64,000 bases of DNA, taken from assembly GCF_014203045.1 (NCBI RefSeq), contig NZ_JACHIF010000006.1, forward strand, positions 1 through 64,000. The letters are read 5' to 3'. Origin of the DNA: Prosthecobacter dejongeii (GTDB lineage: Bacteria > Verrucomicrobiota > Verrucomicrobiia > Verrucomicrobiales > Verrucomicrobiaceae). This document shows, piece by piece, positions 16,421 through 25,415 of this stretch. Both the position numbers and the translations under genes were made by a program. The notes beneath the pieces were generated by a model. It made no database searches, was not told the origin of the DNA, and saw only the letters and a list, made by a program, of their open reading frames with translations. Position 1 is the stretch's first letter; every line of letters starts with the position of its first letter.

Positions 16421-18421
16421 ATGAAGTATCTTCCTCTTTTTTTCCTCCCCGTTCTGGCTTTGGCCGATGGGCCCAAGGACAACCTCGCCGATAATGTCCG
16501 CCCCGTGCCGCCCATCGGCATTGATGTGCCTGAGGCCGATGTCAAGGCGCTGACCCAGGGCCTGACGGAACTGCGTGCCGCCATTGATGCGGCGGTCAAA
16601 GCTCAGTCGAAAAATCCCAAGCTGGCTGATCTGCTGCCCGATGTGGAGATCTTTTACAAGGGCGTGGATTGGGCGTTGAAGTTCAAAGAAATCCACAAAC
16701 CCGCTGAGATTAAATCGGCCCTGGAAACTCTGGCAGAAGGCAAGCTGCGCGCAGAACAGCTTAAAAATGGACAATCTCCCTGGACCACGCAAAAGGGTCT
16801 CGTGGTGCGTGGTTATCGCTCCAAGATTGATGGCTCCGTGCAGCCTTACGGCTTGGTGATTCCAGACAGCTACAATGGTGCTGCCACCCGCCTGGACGTG
16901 TGGTGCCATGGCCGTGGCGAGACCCTGAGCGAACTCTCCTTCATTGATCAGCGCCGCAAACAAACAGGCAATGTGGCCCCGGCCAATACCATCGTCCTTC
17001 ACCCTTACGGCCGCTACTGCTGCGCCAATAAGTTTGCTGGTGAGATGGATCTGCTGGAGGCGCTGGATCACGCGAAGAAATTTTATCATGTGGATGAAGA
17101 CCGCACCCTCGTGCGCGGCTTCAGCATGGGCGGTGCGGCAGCGTGGCAGTTCGCCGTGAATTACTCGGACAAATGGTGCGCGGCGAATCCCGGTGCTGGC
17201 TTCTCAGAGACCCCTGAATTCCTCAATGTCTTCCAGACCGAAGACGTCACCAAAGTGCCTTGGTATGAGAAGACCCTATGGCATTGGTACAACGCCACCG
17301 ACAGCGCGGTGAATCTCTTCAACACTCCCACCGTGGCTTACAGCGGGGAGATTGATAAACAGAAGCAGGCGGCTGACATCATGGAGAAATACCTGAAGGC
17401 CGAGAACATTGACCTCGTCCACATTATCGGGCCGCAGACTGCTCACAAAATCCATCCAGATTCCCTCATCGAGATCGAGCGCCGTCTGGCAGACATCGCC
17501 GCCGTGGGTCGTGATCGTAGCCCCGACGAGATTCATTTCGCGACCTGGTTCCTCCGGTATAACAAAATGCATTGGGTGGCCGTGAATGGTCTGGGCGAAA
17601 GCTGGAAGCAGGCCCGCGTGGACGCCAAAATCACGGGTGCGAAAGAAGTCACCGTGAAGACCAGCAACGTCACGGCCCTGAGCCTGGACATGCCTGCGGG
17701 TCATTGCCCTTTCAGTGTGCAGGAAGCGCCGGTGGTGAAAATTGACGGCAAGGAACTGACGGTGGCCAAGCCCAAGTCCGACCGCTCCTGGCTGGTGCAT
17801 TTGCGCAAACAAGACGGCCAGTGGGCAGTGGTCGCTAGTGCCCAAGAAGAGGGCAAGCTGACCAAACATCATGGTCTCTCTGGTCCGATTGATGATGCCT
17901 TCATGGGCAGCTTCCTTTATGTGAAGCCTACGGGTACTGCGCTCAATGACAAAGTCGGAGCCTGGAGCAAAGCGGAAATGGAACGCGCCGTCTTTGAGTG
18001 GCGTCGCCAGTTCCGCGGGGATGCCCCAGCCAAGGCTGACAAGGACATCAGCGAGGCTGACATGGCCAACAACAACCTCATCCTCTGGGGCGACCCACAG
18101 AGCAATGCTGTGCTGGCCAAGATCATCGCCAAACTGCCCATCCAGTGGACGCAGGACAAGTTGATCGCCAATGGCAAAACCTATGACTCCAAGACCCACG
18201 CCCCCGTGCTGGTGTATCCAAATCCGCTGAACCCCAAGCGCTACGTCGTCATCAACAGCAGCTTCACCTACCGTGAATACGATTACCTGAACAATGCGCG
18301 TCAGGTCGCCAAGCTGCCCGACTGGGCGATCGTGGATTTCACTCAGCCGAAGTCTACTCGCACCCCAGGCGGCATCAGCGATGCTGGCTTCTTTGGTGAG
18401 ACTTGGGAATGGAAAAAATGA
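16421..18421 (+). CDS. secreted prolyl-oligopeptidase-type alpha/beta hydrolase
   Basis: The 666-residue protein starts MKYLPLFFLPVLALADG, a signal peptide. A central hydrolase domain shows a CHGRGETLSELSF oxyanion region, the nucleophile elbow GFSMGGAAAWQFA and a late candidate catalytic histidine in GPQTAHKIHPDS. The large C-terminal part, about 300 residues with beta-rich composition, has no domain I can name. The overall plan resembles the secreted dienelactone-hydrolase/peptidase S9-like proteins common in Planctomycetes and Verrucomicrobia. It begins 20 bp after the Ntn-hydrolase gene, so they may be co-transcribed, and a strong terminator follows. Confidence 0.83.
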   Translation: MKYLPLFFLPVLALADGPKDNLADNVRPVPPIGIDVPEADVKALTQGLTELRAAIDAAVKAQSKNPKLADLLPDVEIFYKGVDWALKFKEIHKPAEIKSALETLAEGKLRAEQLKNGQSPWTTQKGLVVRGYRSKIDGSVQPYGLVIPDSYNGAATRLDVWCHGRGETLSELSFIDQRRKQTGNVAPANTIVLHPYGRYCCANKFAGEMDLLEALDHAKKFYHVDEDRTLVRGFSMGGAAAWQFAVNYSDKWCAANPGAGFSETPEFLNVFQTEDVTKVPWYEKTLWHWYNATDSAVNLFNTPTVAYSGEIDKQKQAADIMEKYLKAENIDLVHIIGPQTAHKIHPDSLIEIERRLADIAAVGRDRSPDEIHFATWFLRYNKMHWVAVNGLGESWKQARVDAKITGAKEVTVKTSNVTALSLDMPAGHCPFSVQEAPVVKIDGKELTVAKPKSDRSWLVHLRKQDGQWAVVASAQEEGKLTKHHGLSGPIDDAFMGSFLYVKPTGTALNDKVGAWSKAEMERAVFEWRRQFRGDAPAKADKDISEADMANNNLILWGDPQSNAVLAKIIAKLPIQWTQDKLIANGKTYDSKTHAPVLVYPNPLNPKRYVVINSSFTYREYDYLNNARQVAKLPDWAIVDFTQPKSTRTPGGISDAGFFGETWEWKK

Positions 18422-18466
18422 TCCGGGAATGGATCAATCTAAAGTTAGTTAGGTAATCTCCCTTTG

Positions 18467-18500
18467 ATCCCCGCTTGAGTTTTTCAAGCGGGGATTTTTT
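18467..18500. terminator. strong bidirectional terminator
   Basis: A perfect 12-bp stem (ATCCCCGCTTGA at 18467-18478 with TCAAGCGGGGAT at 18484-18495) and a 5-nt loop are followed by five T on the plus strand. A shorter A/T flank on the other side lets it also serve the convergent minus-strand gene. It separates the secreted hydrolase from the Gfo/Idh/MocA gene. Confidence 0.88.
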
Positions 18501-18530
18501 ATGGGGTTAAACGAGCCTCCTCGGCCCGGA

Positions 18531-19973
18531 TCACACCGTTTCAGGCACCACGAAACCTGCGCGATACTCTCGTTTCAGCAGGGCCAGCGCCTCAGGAGTC
18601 GCAGAGCTGCCAATGAAGGTTTCTTTTTCAGCATCAATCTCCAGGATAGGCCCCACGCGCAGGTCGCCAGGTTTTAAAGTGACCTCATTGGCGGTGAGGT
18701 GAGCTGGCAGGTCTTCGATGACTTCCTGCCAAGGCTGGAAGTCTTTGAGCCGGGCCTTGGCTTCATCCAGATCTGCCATTTGTCCCAGACGCCAGGAGAT
18801 ATTGCCCAGGTGGCACCAGGCGCTGGAGAAGTGGATCTGCTCGATCTCGGCCTTCAGGTCGCTGCTTTTCCGCGAGCGCACTGCGGCAATAAAATTCGCC
18901 GCGTGGGTTGCACCGCCATCGCCTTTGAATTTCTGGATGACCTTGCCTGCCGGGTCGTGGGCAGAGCCACCACCACGGCCACCGGCGTAGTAGCCACCTT
19001 CACACTCGATGATGAGGAAGGCGCTGGAGCGGCGGCGGCGATAGACATCGGGGGCTTTCATTCCCTTTTGACGGGGCAGGTTATGCACGTCCATGATCAC
19101 CGGCACCACGCCCGTATCGTAGTAGAGGAAGTGGGTGTTCGGCGTCTCACCCGCATCATTCCAGCCCAGACGGCCCCCGCCTGCCAGCACGCGTTTCGGC
19201 AGGCTGATCTTGTCACGGAAAACCACGTTGCGGAGGTCGTCCAGGATGTGCGGGCCCCAGTTGCCCAGTTCGCCATTGCCCGTGTTCCAGTTCCAGTGCC
19301 AGTCGTAGTGGAATCTCTCGCGCAGGATCGGCACATCCTGAGCTGGGCCTAACCAGAGATTGTAATCCACCGAGGTAGGCGGTGTGATGGGTGTCTGGCG
19401 TTTGCCAATGGTGGCCCGCATGCCGTAGTGATTGCAGCGCACATACTTCATCGCGCCCAGTGTGCCGCCATCCAGGTAGGCCTTCAGTTCATCGTGAAAG
19501 GGGTCGCTGCGCTGCTGCGTGCCACCCTGGACGATGCGGTTGTATTTGCGTGCCGCAGCCACCAGTTGGCGGCCTTCCCAGATGTTGTGGGAAATGGGCT
19601 TTTCCACATACACATCCTTGCCTGCTTGGCAGGCCCAGATGGAGGCCAGCACGTGCCAGTGATTGCCCGTCGAGACGATCACGGCATCAATGCTTTTGTC
19701 ATCCATCACATGCCGCAGGTCCTGCGTGGTTTTGGCATTTGGAAAGGCCACTTTTGCCTTGTCCAGCTGAGCCGTATCCGCATCGCACAGGTAGGCGATT
19801 TCTACCCCAGGCACCTTGGCCATGCGTTTGGCATTGCCCATCCCCTGGCCGCCGAGACCGATGGCCGCCACGCGCACCGTTTCATTCGCCCCCAGCACAC
19901 GGCTGGCTGAAAGTGCGGTGGTGGCTAGGGCAGCCCTGTGGAGGAATGTACGACGTGTGGTTGGGTGGATCAT
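18531..19973 (-). CDS. Gfo/Idh/MocA family oxidoreductase, Tat-exported
   Basis: The 480-residue protein has a twin-arginine-type leader (TTRRTFLHRAALATTALSAS) followed by a Rossmann domain (VAAIGLGGQGMGNAKRM). The family signature is VYVEKPISHNIWEGRQLV near residue 120. The C-terminal part has the long extended region with the WNWNTGNGELGNWGPH block typical of exported Verrucomicrobia and Planctomycetes members. Relatives use NAD(P) for oxidation or epimerisation of sugars and inositols, and the exported ones may carry a bound cofactor for sugar-unit modification. It is monocistronic by spacing and divergent from a small secreted protein. Confidence 0.92.
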   Translation of the reverse strand: MIHPTTRRTFLHRAALATTALSASRVLGANETVRVAAIGLGGQGMGNAKRMAKVPGVEIAYLCDADTAQLDKAKVAFPNAKTTQDLRHVMDDKSIDAVIVSTGNHWHVLASIWACQAGKDVYVEKPISHNIWEGRQLVAAARKYNRIVQGGTQQRSDPFHDELKAYLDGGTLGAMKYVRCNHYGMRATIGKRQTPITPPTSVDYNLWLGPAQDVPILRERFHYDWHWNWNTGNGELGNWGPHILDDLRNVVFRDKISLPKRVLAGGGRLGWNDAGETPNTHFLYYDTGVVPVIMDVHNLPRQKGMKAPDVYRRRRSSAFLIIECEGGYYAGGRGGGSAHDPAGKVIQKFKGDGGATHAANFIAAVRSRKSSDLKAEIEQIHFSSAWCHLGNISWRLGQMADLDEAKARLKDFQPWQEVIEDLPAHLTANEVTLKPGDLRVGPILEIDAEKETFIGSSATPEALALLKREYRAGFVVPETV

Positions 19974-20026
19974 AAGCCCGCCGTTTTATGAAACCCGGCA
20001 GGCGGGGACAAGTGGAAATGCAATTT

Positions 20027-20055
20027 TTGTCACCTTGATAAACTTCTGTCATGAT
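20027..20055 (+). promoter_or_regulatory. possible sigma-70 promoter
   Basis: TTGTCA at 20027-20032 and CATGAT at 20050-20055 are separated by 17 bp in an AT-rich patch about 40 bp before the ATG of the secreted protein gene. Both boxes match the consensus only in part, so this is a weak call. Confidence 0.3.
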
Positions 20056-20095
20056 AAATGTATTGCTTAGTGTTTCGCATCAGTTCCTCACCCAC

Positions 20096-20734
20096 ATGAA
20101 AAGGTTTTTTCTCTCTGCCCTCTCTCTCCTCATGGTAGCCGCCAGTTTTGGCCAGTCTCCTGAGCCCGCCCCGACAGCTCCCGCCGCGCCTTCCATGCGG
20201 GCGGAGCTCGTCCGCTCCACTTCCGGGCGCACGCTCAATGATCGCAACTTGGCTGATGGGACGATGCCTCTTAAAAAAGGCATGATGTATGACGTCTTGG
20301 AACAGCGGATGGGCTACGTCGTCATCTCGGCCAATAGCCGCAAAGTCGTGGTGGCGCAGACGGATGTGACACTCTCGCCTAAGCCGGTGGTCTCCACACA
20401 AATTTCGCCAGCCACCTCCGGGTTCACACCGGGAGAAATCGTGCTCATCAGCGCCAAATACACCCTGGAAGGTAACCAACCACGCAATGTCAAAAATCGT
20501 CTCTCCAAACTGGTGCCCACAGGGGTCATCACCGAACCGGTGAAAATCATGGTGTCAGATGACTTGAGCTCCGCCGCTACGCTGGAATCGGGTCGTGTCA
20601 CCGTCAGACGCAGCGGCTCAAACACCGTTTTCGTTCGTGGTGCTTCCACCAATATTTTGACCGTGGAGTACTCCTTCAACGGAGAGATCCGCAAGAAACA
20701 AGCGATCGAAGGCAGCTATCTCACCCTGCCTTGA
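20096..20734 (+). CDS. secreted protein of unknown function
   Basis: The 212-residue protein begins MKRFFLSALSLLMVAASFGQ, a good signal peptide, followed by a Pro/Ala-rich linker. The rest is beta-rich and polar, with a GRTLNDRNLADG segment near residue 45 and no recognisable catalytic motif. A frame opening earlier at 20051 is rejected because the signal peptide fixes the start. A palindromic terminator follows 36 bp later. The family is not recognised. Confidence 0.75.
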   Translation: MKRFFLSALSLLMVAASFGQSPEPAPTAPAAPSMRAELVRSTSGRTLNDRNLADGTMPLKKGMMYDVLEQRMGYVVISANSRKVVVAQTDVTLSPKPVVSTQISPATSGFTPGEIVLISAKYTLEGNQPRNVKNRLSKLVPTGVITEPVKIMVSDDLSSAATLESGRVTVRRSGSNTVFVRGASTNILTVEYSFNGEIRKKQAIEGSYLTLP

Positions 20735-20769
20735 TGCGCTGAATGGAGCCGACAACGGCCCAAACAAAA

Positions 20770-20798
20770 AGCCCGCCTTGGAAGATCCAAGGCGGGCT
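20770..20798. terminator. bidirectional terminator
   Basis: A perfect 12-bp stem (AGCCCGCCTTGG at 20770-20781 with CCAAGGCGGGCT at 20787-20798) encloses a 5-nt loop. On the minus strand it is followed by five T; on the plus strand the T run is short and interrupted. It sits between the convergent secreted protein and DUF1080 genes. Confidence 0.82.
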
Positions 20799-20819
20799 CT
20801 GAATTTTCTAGAGGCTTGC

Positions 20820-22244
20820 TTAGAGCTTCTTCACGCGGAAGCTGCGGAAGCCCACTGGATCACTGTGGCCAGCGAAGCCGATGAAGCCGCTGGTTTTGTC
20901 CAGGCCCTTGGGCGTCTTCTTCGGGTCCAGTTGGCTGCGGTCCACCTGGCTCAGGTCGGCATCTAGGATCTTGGTGCCGTTCAGCGTGACGGTGATTTGC
21001 TGGCCCTTGACGGTGACCTCTTGGAAGTTCCACTGGCCCACGGGGCGCAGGTAGCCATGCTTCGCGCCGATGAGGCCATACACGGAACCGTGATACTGGT
21101 AGTCCTTCAGCGGGGTCTTGGACTTGGCATTGTAGCCATCGCTGTCAATGACCTGGAGTTCCAAGCCGTTCCAGGCAGCATTGCCCTCTTTCGGGGTCCG
21201 CAGGGCGATGCCGTTGTTGCCTGCTGGAGGCAGGATAAACTCGGTGCGGATCACGCAGTCGCCGTATTCTTCCAGCGTTAGGAGATCCCCGCCTTTGCCG
21301 GCTTTGCAGTAGATGGCACCGTCCTTCATTTCATAGTTTTCGACAGAGCCCTGCCAGTTGCTGAGGTCCTTGCCATTGACCATTTCTTTGAAGCCTTCTT
21401 CACCAGCAGCCAGGGTTTTGTTGGCCTCTTCCGGGCTGATTTCACGAATGAAAACATTGCGCCAGCGGATCTCGCTGCCGTGCGTCTGGAGCTGGATCGG
21501 GCCTTTGGCAAAGGCGGGGTCCTTCATGAAACCTGCGGGTTTCGGTGGGGCTACTTCGCCAGCTTTCGGTTTCACATAAGCCAAGTAACCCGCCTTCTTG
21601 TTGGCGAAGAAGTTTTCCAGCACGGCATTGTCCACCACCTTTTCACCGTTGAAGAGGATGGTCACGCGCTCGCCGATCATGGTGATTTTAAAGCTGTTCC
21701 ACTCGCCCAGGGGCTTGTCCATGCGCTTGGACGGGTCCTTGCCAGGAGCACCAGCGCTGTTGTTCCAGAGCCCGCCAGAGCCCTTGGCACGGCCCAGGCC
21801 CTTGGGATCTTCTTCATCCGCATCCCAGATCTGCACCTGGGGGATGCCGCGCAGATAAACGCCGCTGTCGCCTTTTGGCAGGGCCTTGTATTCCACCCAG
21901 AGTTCAAAGTCGCCGTAGTCTTTGTCGGTGGTGAGGTAGAGGCCTTTGCCATCGTTCACCAGCTCGCCGTTTTCCACCTTCCAATGGGCGTTCACGTGGT
22001 CGTCGGCAGCCTTGCCTTTGGCATCCACAGTACCGCCTTCGACGGATTTCTTTTTGTACTCGGCCTGCTGCTCAGGCGTCATGGCCCACAGTTCGCTCGG
22101 GTCGCGGGTGCCCCAGCCATACCAGCCGGAGAGATCTTTGCCATTAAAGAGCGGTTTGAACCCCTCAGGCGGGACATTGTTTTCAGCGCGCAAGCCGGTG
22201 ATGGCGGCCAGGGCGAGCAGGGAAGTAAAAAGCGGTGCTTTCAT
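20820..22244 (-). CDS. secreted protein with two DUF1080 (3-keto-disaccharide hydrolase) domains
   Basis: The 474-residue protein has a signal peptide ending near GLRAEN. Two DUF1080 domains follow. The first starts at GFKPLFNGKDLSGWYGW and the second at EGFKEMVNGKDLSNWQGS near residue 290. Both have the concanavalin-like pattern with GDSGVYLRG and GNNGIALRTP blocks. DUF1080 proteins are lectin-like or act on 3-keto-glycosides, so a role in carbohydrate binding or cleavage outside the cytoplasm is likely. It lies 39 bp behind the ion-channel gene on the same strand, but no functional link is evident. Confidence 0.9.
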   Translation of the reverse strand: MKAPLFTSLLALAAITGLRAENNVPPEGFKPLFNGKDLSGWYGWGTRDPSELWAMTPEQQAEYKKKSVEGGTVDAKGKAADDHVNAHWKVENGELVNDGKGLYLTTDKDYGDFELWVEYKALPKGDSGVYLRGIPQVQIWDADEEDPKGLGRAKGSGGLWNNSAGAPGKDPSKRMDKPLGEWNSFKITMIGERVTILFNGEKVVDNAVLENFFANKKAGYLAYVKPKAGEVAPPKPAGFMKDPAFAKGPIQLQTHGSEIRWRNVFIREISPEEANKTLAAGEEGFKEMVNGKDLSNWQGSVENYEMKDGAIYCKAGKGGDLLTLEEYGDCVIRTEFILPPAGNNGIALRTPKEGNAAWNGLELQVIDSDGYNAKSKTPLKDYQYHGSVYGLIGAKHGYLRPVGQWNFQEVTVKGQQITVTLNGTKILDADLSQVDRSQLDPKKTPKGLDKTSGFIGFAGHSDPVGFRSFRVKKL

Positions 22245-22283
22245 GAGTGGAAGAAATGAGTCGGGACCGGGGCGGGCGTTCTT

Positions 22284-23021
22284 TCAGTTTCTGTGCGTGT
22301 CGTCGGGGCGCTTTTCGATACTTTCGAGACGCTCGCGCAGGCGGCGCACTTCGGTGATCAGTTCTTTAATCTCCGTGTCATCTTTTTTCAGGTCGGGCTC
22401 CACAAAGAATCGGGCAAACAGGCCTGTAAGCACGCCGAACAAGCCCACGCCGGTAACCATCAAGATCATGGCGACCAGCCGCCCCTCAGGCGTGACTGGA
22501 AAGCGGTCTCCATAGCCCACCGTGGTCATCGTGGTGATGCCCCACCAAAATGCATCCATGGGAGATTTGATGTTGGATTCGGGCACATTTTCAAAGACCA
22601 GGATGGAGATGATGGAAAACAATAGTAGAACCACGGCCATCAAAATCGTGGTCGCTGCCATGCTGCGCGCCCGGTGCTGGTGCAGGTAGGCCATGATGGC
22701 CCGGGCCGAGCGGAAGGCGCGCAGGATGCGCACGATCTGGACGATGCGCACCGCCCGCCCAATGGTGAAAATATCCGCCGGGATGCAGGAGAGGAGGTCA
22801 AGCCACCCCCAGCGCATGAAGGCCAGCTTTGATTCAGCCCGGCGAAACCGCAGGCAAAAGTCCAGGAAGAAGATGGAGCAGACAAACCAGTCCACGTAGC
22901 ACATCAGCTCCCGCACATTTTGCTCCAGCGGCACGGTGAGATCCAGCAGCAGCGCCACGATGACATAGATGGAAAGCAGAAGGACCAGGGCATCCAGAAA
23001 GCGCAGGCGGAGCGTGTTCAT
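22284..23021 (-). CDS. voltage-sensor-type potassium channel
   Basis: The 245-residue protein from MNTLRLRFLDALVLLLSIYV has six predicted helices. The fourth shows the positive repeat of a voltage sensor: R89, R92, R98, R101, R104 and R107 at three-residue steps, with Gln at position 95 instead of Arg. The selectivity filter is TVGYGD at 167-172. The C-terminus, about residues 210-240, is charged and helical, probably a coiled coil for tetramer assembly. This is the Kv-like bacterial ion-transporter plan, conducting K+ across the inner membrane. An upstream in-frame start at 23081 is less likely. Confidence 0.92.
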   Translation of the reverse strand: MNTLRLRFLDALVLLLSIYVIVALLLDLTVPLEQNVRELMCYVDWFVCSIFFLDFCLRFRRAESKLAFMRWGWLDLLSCIPADIFTIGRAVRIVQIVRILRAFRSARAIMAYLHQHRARSMAATTILMAVVLLLFSIISILVFENVPESNIKSPMDAFWWGITTMTTVGYGDRFPVTPEGRLVAMILMVTGVGLFGVLTGLFARFFVEPDLKKDDTEIKELITEVRRLRERLESIEKRPDDTHRN

Positions 23022-23171
23022 AGCGGGAGAAACAAACCTGATGGGGAGCTGTGGACATGAAAACGGGCTCAGCCGGAGCAATGGAGCCTAGTTTTTCCAT
23101 TTTCCAGCCGTTCTACCGCAGACGCACTATTTATCTTTTCCGGCGCGTATCTTGCACACCTGTTTTATTCC

Positions 23172-25358
23172 ATGCGCACGCTTTTCTGCCTCCTGCTTCT
23201 GGCCCCTGCCGTCCTGGGGGCGGCTCCGTCTGCAAAGTCCGTGGAGGCCATCGCAGCGGAGGCCAAGCGATCCGTCGTCAAGGTCTTGCAATCAGGCCGA
23301 GAGGGCATGGACGGCCTGGGCGCGGGTTTTGTGGTGAGTGAAGATGGCCTCATCGCCACGAATCTGCACGTCATCGGCGAGGCGCGAAGGCTGGAGGTGG
23401 AGATGGCGAATGGCGAGAAGCATGAAGTCGTGGAAGTGACCGCTACGGATGCGCACTGGGACCTCGCCTTGCTGCGCATCGCGAAAAAGGGCCTGAAACC
23501 CCTCACCTTGGCCGATAGCGAAACCATCCAGCAAGGCCAGCCCATCGTGGCCATGGGAAATCCCCAGGGGCTCGCCTTCAGCGTGGTGGATGGCGTGGTG
23601 TCTGAGTTTCCCGATGTCGTCAATGACATCCCCATGATCCGTTTGGCCCTACCCATTGAAAAAGGCAACAGTGGCGGGCCTCTGCTAGATCGCCAGGGGC
23701 GCGTACTGGGCATCCTCACGATGAAATCCGCCGTCACCGAAAACCTCGGTTTTGCCATGCCGGTGAATGAGCTGAAACGCCTCATTGAAAAGCCCAACCC
23801 AGTGCCCATGGCCCGCTGGCTCACCATCGGTGTGCTGAATCCGAAGCTGTGGACGCCTCTGTTAGGCGCACGCTGGACCCAGCACGCAGGCATCATCCAG
23901 GCCTCTACCCCCGGCACGGGTTTTGGCGGGCGCTCCCTCTGCCTATGGGCACCGGAGCAGCCTGGGGAAACCTTCGAAGTGGCCGCCCATGTGAAGCTGG
24001 GGGATGAGTCCGGCGCGGCAGGCCTCGTCTTTTGTTCGGACGGGGCAGATGCTCATTACGGCTTTTACCCCTCAGCAGGAAAGCTGCGCCTCACTCGCTT
24101 TGAGGGGCCAGATGTGTACTCCTGGACGATCCTGGCGGATGTGCCTACCGAGGCCTACCGCCCAGGTCAGTGGAACCTCCTTCGCGTGCGGGTGGAGCCA
24201 GAGCAAATCACCTGCTGGGTCAATGACCAGCGCGTGCTGGTGCAGCAGGACAGCGGCCTGCGGGGCGGCTACGCGGGCCTGTGCAAATTCCGCAACACGG
24301 AGGCGGAATTCCGTGGCTTCCGCCTCGGGGCAGATCTCTCCCAGAAGCCTGTGCCGGAGGAGGTGGCCACCACGATCAAAGCAGCCTTGCAGACCTTCGC
24401 TCAAAGCACCGGCGTCAAGTCCAAAACCCTCCAACAACTGCTGGATCAGCCCGAGGCCAGCCGCCTTTTGCTGGCGGAAAAGCGTCGTCAGCTTGAGCTG
24501 GAAGCCGCCGCTTTAGCCGAGTTGGAACAGGACCTGCACCGCCACGCCGTCACGCGGGAACTGGTGAAGGAACTGGCCAAACCCGAGGAGCAGACCGACC
24601 TCATCCGCGCCACCTTACTGCTGGCCCGCCATGACAACCCTGAGGTGGACGTCGCCCAGTACTTGCAGAGTTTTAACCGCATGGTGGATGACCTCAAGCA
24701 GGACCCCGAAATCCTCCAGGGCACCCTGCCAGCGGTGAAGCGGCTGAATCGTTACCTGTTTGAAGAAGGCGGCTTTCACGGCAGCCGCCATGACTATGGA
24801 AACAAGTCCAACAGCTACATGAATGAACTGCTGGATGATCGCGAAGGTCTCCCCATCACCCTATCCGTTCTCTACATGGAGCTGGCCTCCCGTCTCGGGG
24901 TGAAAGGCGTACACGGCATTCCTCTACCAGGTCGTTTCATGGTGGGTTACCGGGAAGGGCCTGAGGGGGAACTGCAGCTACTGGACGTGTTTGAGCGGGG
25001 TAAAAAACTCACCGTCATGCAGGCCGCCATGGAACTGACGGAGCGTGGTGAATTCGCCGAAGAAAGCCTGGAGCCCGCCAAGAAGCGGGACATCGTCCTG
25101 CGCATGCTGAATAACCTCCTCAGCAGCACCCTGGATGATGCGGCCTCCATCAAGGAGACCATGCCTTACCTGGATCTCTCCATCGCGCTAGACCCCGATG
25201 CTGCCGTGCAGCGCATCAACCGCGCCCAGATGAAACAGCGCCTCGGTTTGAAAAAAGAAGCGGCTGAGGATGTACGCTGGCTCACGGAGCACTACCCCGA
25301 GGGTGCGCCGGAGGAGATGCGGGACCAACTTCAGGACTGGTTGCAGTCTTTGGAATGA
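23172..25358 (+). CDS. trypsin-like protease fused to a concanavalin-like and a SirB1/transglutaminase-like domain
   Basis: The 728-residue protein has a signal peptide (MRTLFCLLLLAPAVLG). Residues of about 25-215 form a DegP/HtrA-like serine protease with H66 in NLHVIG, D97 in HWDLALL and S167 in GNSGGPLL. No PDZ domain follows. Residues of about 250-390 look like a concanavalin/LamG-type (DUF1080-like) fold. Residues of about 500-640 carry the SirB1/transglutaminase-like module with LNRYLFEEGGFHG, DDREGLPITLSVLYMELA and GVHGIPLPGRFMV. The C-terminus has a short TPR-like tail. The protein is probably periplasmic or outer-surface. Three domains in one chain is unusual, and its substrate is unknown. 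It precedes hisD without an obvious functional link. Confidence 0.85.
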   Translation: MRTLFCLLLLAPAVLGAAPSAKSVEAIAAEAKRSVVKVLQSGREGMDGLGAGFVVSEDGLIATNLHVIGEARRLEVEMANGEKHEVVEVTATDAHWDLALLRIAKKGLKPLTLADSETIQQGQPIVAMGNPQGLAFSVVDGVVSEFPDVVNDIPMIRLALPIEKGNSGGPLLDRQGRVLGILTMKSAVTENLGFAMPVNELKRLIEKPNPVPMARWLTIGVLNPKLWTPLLGARWTQHAGIIQASTPGTGFGGRSLCLWAPEQPGETFEVAAHVKLGDESGAAGLVFCSDGADAHYGFYPSAGKLRLTRFEGPDVYSWTILADVPTEAYRPGQWNLLRVRVEPEQITCWVNDQRVLVQQDSGLRGGYAGLCKFRNTEAEFRGFRLGADLSQKPVPEEVATTIKAALQTFAQSTGVKSKTLQQLLDQPEASRLLLAEKRRQLELEAAALAELEQDLHRHAVTRELVKELAKPEEQTDLIRATLLLARHDNPEVDVAQYLQSFNRMVDDLKQDPEILQGTLPAVKRLNRYLFEEGGFHGSRHDYGNKSNSYMNELLDDREGLPITLSVLYMELASRLGVKGVHGIPLPGRFMVGYREGPEGELQLLDVFERGKKLTVMQAAMELTERGEFAEESLEPAKKRDIVLRMLNNLLSSTLDDAASIKETMPYLDLSIALDPDAAVQRINRAQMKQRLGLKKEAAEDVRWLTEHYPEGAPEEMRDQLQDWLQSLE

Positions 25359-25415
25359 GGCCCCCCGGACTTGATCTTGACGCCTTCCGCCTCCATGGCA
25401 CGTAAGACACGTTCC

